24,036 bases of DNA from CAYMAT01 sp964388495 (GTDB taxonomy: Bacteria; Patescibacteriota; Gracilibacteria; Peribacterales; Peribacteraceae): assembly GCA_964388495.1 (NCBI GenBank), contig CAYMAT010000020.1:1-24036 (forward strand). The letters are read 5' to 3'. The notes under the pieces were generated by a model. That model made no database searches. It saw only the letters and a program-made list of their open reading frames with translations, and was not told the origin of the DNA. Below are positions 21,310-24,036 of the stretch, one piece after another (the stretch's first letter is position 1; every line of letters starts with the position of its first letter). Made by a program: the position numbers and the translations under genes.

Positions 21310-21847
21310 GCCCGTGCTCACGCTCAAAGTTGATGATCACTTGGCTCACAATGGACGCCACGCGCGCAGCCTGAGGTATATACGCTAGCTGTATCACCTC
21401 GCCCACGCCTTCCTTGAGGTTGAAGCGCACCTTTCCAAACGGAAAGATATTCCAGAATTGCGTGAGGCTTTCCACGGAGGCGATGTTTTCTATGTTCATC
21501 TGCCGGATGTACTGCCGCACGATGGTGGATTGATCCACAATCACGATCTTCCCGTTGGTGATGACGATGAGATCGTACCGCCAGTCGATGAATTTCTTGA
21601 AGAGCGGCCAGGCGATGGTCACCAGCCACGCAATGCCTCCAGCGATGAGCAGGAACTCCTGAGGCGCGCCCAAGCCCAATAGCAGCCATCCAAACGCAAT
21701 AAGGAGCCCCGTGAAGAGCACGGCAAGAAGGAAATGTACGAAGAAACGCAGCCAGTGGAAGCCTATTGCCATGATGAGTTTTTCGTCACTGCTCACCAGC
21801 GACTGCACAACCTTTTCCCTGTCTGTTTCCAAGGCAAAAATCCGCAT
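21281..21847 (-). CDS. PH-domain (bPH/DUF304-like) membrane protein
   Basis: 188 residues. A short soluble N-terminus is followed by two membrane helices (about 31-54, WLRFFVHFLLAVLFTGLLIA, and 62-80, LLIAGGIAWLVTIAW). The C-terminal part has the bacterial PH pattern WRYDLIVITNGKIVIVDQ, IRQMNIENIASVE and FGKVRFNLKEG. Such proteins are common and mostly uncharacterised. The ATG at 21847 is chosen over an upstream ATG at 21952 because a TACGAT box lies exactly 6 nt before it and the extension overlaps the neighbouring methyltransferase gene. The 3' end overlaps proS by 29 bp tail to tail. Confidence 0.83.
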   Translation of the reverse strand: MRIFALETDREKVVQSLVSSDEKLIMAIGFHWLRFFVHFLLAVLFTGLLIAFGWLLLGLGAPQEFLLIAGGIAWLVTIAWPLFKKFIDWRYDLIVITNGKIVIVDQSTIVRQYIRQMNIENIASVESLTQFWNIFPFGKVRFNLKEGVGEVIQLAYIPQAARVASIVSQVIINFEREHGLNRTWHRAP

Positions 21848-21853
21848 GCCCAC

Positions 21854-21859
21854 ATCGTA
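21854..21859 (-). promoter_or_regulatory. -10 box of the PH-domain gene
   Basis: On the minus strand TACGAT ends exactly 6 nt before the ATG at 21847. The match to consensus is moderate (4 of 6), but the spacing equals that of five neighbouring genes. Confidence 0.4.
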
Positions 21860-21870
21860 CCCCACGCCGG

Positions 21871-22800
21871 TCACGCCATGTAGCCCCTGCGCATATCCAG
21901 TTTCTGGCGTTCGCGTGCCTTGCCATCGGCACCCATCACGCATATTTCCCACTCCACATTGATTTTCACCTCCCAGCGCGTGTCGCTCACCATGTTCAAT
22001 GACAGGGAATCACCCTCTTTGACGGATATCGGCTTTAGAACGGGCAGATAAATCTGCTTCCAATGCGTAGCAGGTTTGAGAGGGCTGGTGCTGAGCGTGG
22101 TGCGTCCGTCCAAATCGCACTCCCACCATAGGGCAATTCCATACATTGTCATGACAGAGAGATCTTTCCATATCACAGAGCACCGGCGGACGCTTTCATT
22201 CTTCTGTCTCAAGTCCACCATGTCCCATTCCTTGGCCGCCTTGCCGCCTTCCAGCAAGTCTTTCGCGACCATATCCTTCACATACATGTTGTTGAGACAG
22301 GGGACGTTAGCGGCTGTGAAATCAAAGTCACCCGTCTTGGTCAGATCCAGTTCCCGGAAGAGCCGAGGATCGGAAACCGGACACGCAAACTGCCGGATTT
22401 TCTGGGGGATCAGCACGCCACCCGGTTTTAGGAAGCGCATCGCATCGTTCATGATCTCGATAATATTTTCCTCGTAGGCGTAGTTTCCCAGGGTTTCGGA
22501 AACCACGACGTCGGCTTTCTCCGGCTTGTGGACGGATGTGGAATGCCCCTGCACAAAGGAGCAATTGGCGATGGCGTTCTTGGCGGCCAACGTTTTGCTC
22601 AATTTCATAAGGTCCGGCGACTGTTCATAGAGCGTGCAGTGTTTGGCCCCCAGGCGGGAGGCGATGAAGCTCAAAAATCCTGTTCCGGATCCAATGTCCG
22701 CCACAACCGTTTTTCCTGGAGCCACCGCTTCTTTGAGCGCCTTGGCAAAAGCCGCGTTCCGGACCTCGTCCTTGAGGAGTAATCGCTGTAATTCGAACAT
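21871..22800 (-). CDS. PRMT-like SAM-dependent methyltransferase
   Basis: 309 residues in the layout of type I protein arginine methyltransferases. LLLKDEVRNAAFAKAL (7-22) matches the PRMT alpha-Y/Z helix pattern. Motif I is VADIGSGTGFLS (33-44), with the ribose-binding acid at E59. The double-E loop reads SETLGNYAYEE (E102 and E110/E111), followed by FLKPGGVLIP. In the C-terminal beta barrel, ATHWKQIYLPVLKPISV carries the THW loop (245-247). In eukaryotes these residues hold the substrate arginine. I infer arginine or a similar nitrogen methylation; the substrate is unknown, and small-molecule or antibiotic-pathway PRMT-like enzymes are an alternative. The protein is complete and has no membrane segment. 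Confidence 0.82.
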   Translation of the reverse strand: MFELQRLLLKDEVRNAAFAKALKEAVAPGKTVVADIGSGTGFLSFIASRLGAKHCTLYEQSPDLMKLSKTLAAKNAIANCSFVQGHSTSVHKPEKADVVVSETLGNYAYEENIIEIMNDAMRFLKPGGVLIPQKIRQFACPVSDPRLFRELDLTKTGDFDFTAANVPCLNNMYVKDMVAKDLLEGGKAAKEWDMVDLRQKNESVRRCSVIWKDLSVMTMYGIALWWECDLDGRTTLSTSPLKPATHWKQIYLPVLKPISVKEGDSLSLNMVSDTRWEVKINVEWEICVMGADGKARERQKLDMRRGYMA

Positions 22801-22806
22801 ATGGGC

Positions 22807-22815
22807 ATTGTAGCA
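22807..22815 (-). promoter_or_regulatory. Extended -10 box of the PRMT-like gene
   Basis: On the minus strand TGC-TACAAT; the hexamer (22807-22812) ends exactly 6 nt before the ATG at 22800, in the 39-bp gap after the ABC transporter stop. Confidence 0.65.
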
Positions 22816-22839
22816 ACGGCTTCTCCCCCTGCCGAGGCC

Positions 22840-24036
22840 TCAGTTTGCCGGCGTTTGGGCCGCGTTTTGCCTCTGCATGGCCTCTTCCATCCGTTGAACG
22901 ATGGTTTTGAGGAGGGAATCACGCCGCAGGAGTTCCACGGGGTTGCCCTGTTCCACCACGCGTCCCGCCTGGAGCACCACCACATGGTCGAACATTGCCA
23001 GCAAGTGCAACCGGTGCACGGAAGCAACAATGCATCGGTCCGCAAACTCACGGAAGATGTTCTCAAAGACTTTCAGTTCGTTGACCGTATCCACGGATGA
23101 CGTGGGCTCGTCCATCAGGATAATGTCGCTTCCACGGGCTGCAAAGATGCCACGCGCCAGGGCCAAACGCTGCTTCTCTCCGCCGCTCAGGTTCACGCCC
23201 TTTTCCGCGATGTTCGTCTTGAGGCCCTTGGGCAGGCGCTGGACGACGGGTAGGAACTGCGCCAGTTCAATGTCGCGCAAAATCTCCCCCTCCGTCTGCT
23301 GCGTGTCCACGCTGACGTTGTATTCAATGGTATTGCTGAAGATCTCGGGTTCCTGCGGCATCAGAGTCACGTGGCTGCTGAGGGCGGCCAACGCACCCGG
23401 AAGTTCCACACCGTCGCACAGTACCTGCACCGTGTCGGTTTTCTGCAGGCCGCGGATGAGGCTCATGAGCGTGCTTTTGCCTGATCCGCTCTCTCCCACA
23501 AAGGCAATGCGCTTACCCCGTTCAATCGTGAACGAAACGTTTTCCAGGTGGTGCGTCCGCCGCTCTTCGTCCTGGTATGAAAAAGAGAGTCCCCGGATTT
23601 CCAGTGTTCTCCAGTCCGGCGGGAGGCTCTTGTCTCCGGAGCGGCTTTCCGTTTCCGCCCCCAGGATTTCCCGGGTGGTCCTCAGGTCAGCATGCTGATA
23701 CACCGTGGTGCTGTATTTCCAGGCGAAGGTGTAAAACGACGCCCCGATTTTCTGCAGATAGTCGTAGAGCATGTAGACCGTTCCCGTAAGCAGGACGCCG
23801 CCGGCGGACAATGTGGCGAACGCATACCATCCCAGTACGAACACTGTCATTACAGCGATGATGATGGTGGCAATGAACCACTTCGTCTCGTTGACCCGGT
23901 TATTGTTTTTATAGAGCGGGAGATAGACATTCATCCTGTTCCACAATTCCGTGCGCGTCAGATGTTCCAGGCGCAGGGAGATTACGGTGAATATATTCGT
24001 CATGTAGTCGTGCAATGCCGATGCCGTATGGTGCTC
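22840..24036 (-). CDS. ABC exporter (fused membrane and ATPase domains), N-terminus cut by window edge
   Basis: 398 residues are visible and the frame is open at the right edge, so the first part of the membrane domain is missing. Residues up to about 120 hold the end of a type IV exporter membrane domain with two clear helices (FIATIIIAVMTVFVLGWYAF and AGGVLLTGTVYMLYDYL). The nucleotide-binding domain follows: LEIRGLSFSYQDEE, Walker A GESGSGKST, the Q-loop LMPQEPEIF, signature LSGGEKQRLALARG, Walker B IILMDEPTSSVD and the H-loop in ASVHR. It is thus a complete ATPase of the multidrug/lipid exporter (MsbA-like) class. The substrate is unknown. A TTG at 24015 is internal, not the true start. 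Confidence 0.92.
   Translation of the reverse strand, partial: EHHTASALHDYMTNIFTVISLRLEHLTRTELWNRMNVYLPLYKNNNRVNETKWFIATIIIAVMTVFVLGWYAFATLSAGGVLLTGTVYMLYDYLQKIGASFYTFAWKYSTTVYQHADLRTTREILGAETESRSGDKSLPPDWRTLEIRGLSFSYQDEERRTHHLENVSFTIERGKRIAFVGESGSGKSTLMSLIRGLQKTDTVQVLCDGVELPGALAALSSHVTLMPQEPEIFSNTIEYNVSVDTQQTEGEILRDIELAQFLPVVQRLPKGLKTNIAEKGVNLSGGEKQRLALARGIFAARGSDIILMDEPTSSVDTVNELKVFENIFREFADRCIVASVHRLHLLAMFDHVVVLQAGRVVEQGNPVELLRRDSLLKTIVQRMEEAMQRQNAAQTPAN

Overview
The window is a dense bacterial chromosome segment, roughly 55-58% GC by eye, with no plasmid, phage or CRISPR signature. Gene content and style suggest the candidate phyla radiation (Patescibacteria), possibly the Peregrinibacteria/Peribacteria side. 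The clues are many small core genes, a free-standing four-helix-bundle (23S IVP-family) gene, large lineage-type hypothetical proteins, tail-to-tail genes with almost no spacing, and -10 boxes placed directly against start codons. The lineage is an inference; there is no rRNA gene in the window to test it.

Layout. 1-667 (-): start of a secreted HExxxH protein, cut by the left edge, divergent from rlmD. 740-4198 (+): three 23S rRNA methyltransferases (RlmD, RlmH, RlmI types). 4237-4963 (-): a lipoprotein and a 49-residue membrane peptide with an exceptionally long Shine-Dalgarno sequence. 5064-6191 (+): alkylated-DNA repair methyltransferase and an unknown protein. 6268-6469: tRNA-Glu(CUC) on the minus strand, with a duplicated 3' end around a large palindrome. 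6682-7728 (+): a probable pentein-fold (amidinotransferase/deiminase-like) protein. 7730-11753 (-): TMEM175-type channel, LCP cell-wall ligase, large polytopic membrane protein and a 43-residue membrane peptide. 11843-14626 (+): DoxX, UppP, GT2 glycosyltransferase and ribosomal protein bL25. 14627-15490: an AT-rich island with a four-helix-bundle gene between inverted 9-nt repeat arrays, then an HPF-like gene. 15618-18584 (+): two large adjacent proteins of unknown function. 18602-21847: DUF212 phosphatase-like protein, VIT-type metal transporter, ProRS and a PH-domain membrane protein. 21871-24036 (-): a PRMT-like methyltransferase and an ABC exporter cut by the right edge.

How the genes fit together. 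One theme is the ribosome and translation: three rRNA methyltransferases, bL25, HPF, IVP-family protein, ProRS and tRNA-Glu. The other is the envelope: LCP, UppP, GT2, DoxX, lipoprotein, ABC exporter and several small or polytopic membrane proteins. UppP recycles the undecaprenyl carrier, and LCP proteins move glycopolymers from that carrier to the wall, so the two fit one pathway although they lie on opposite strands.

The most notable signals are: (1) a -10 hexamer ending 6-11 nt before the start codon at about a dozen genes, with no Shine-Dalgarno, which predicts leaderless or near-leaderless mRNAs; (2) two tiny membrane-peptide genes, each with its own promoter and terminator; (3) a 21-bp duplication of the tRNA-Glu 3' end flanking a palindromic insert; (4) three intergenic loci built from 8- or 9-nt units arranged as inverted arrays touching stop codons, start codons or -10 boxes; (5) a bacterial PRMT-like enzyme with recognisable double-E and THW motifs.
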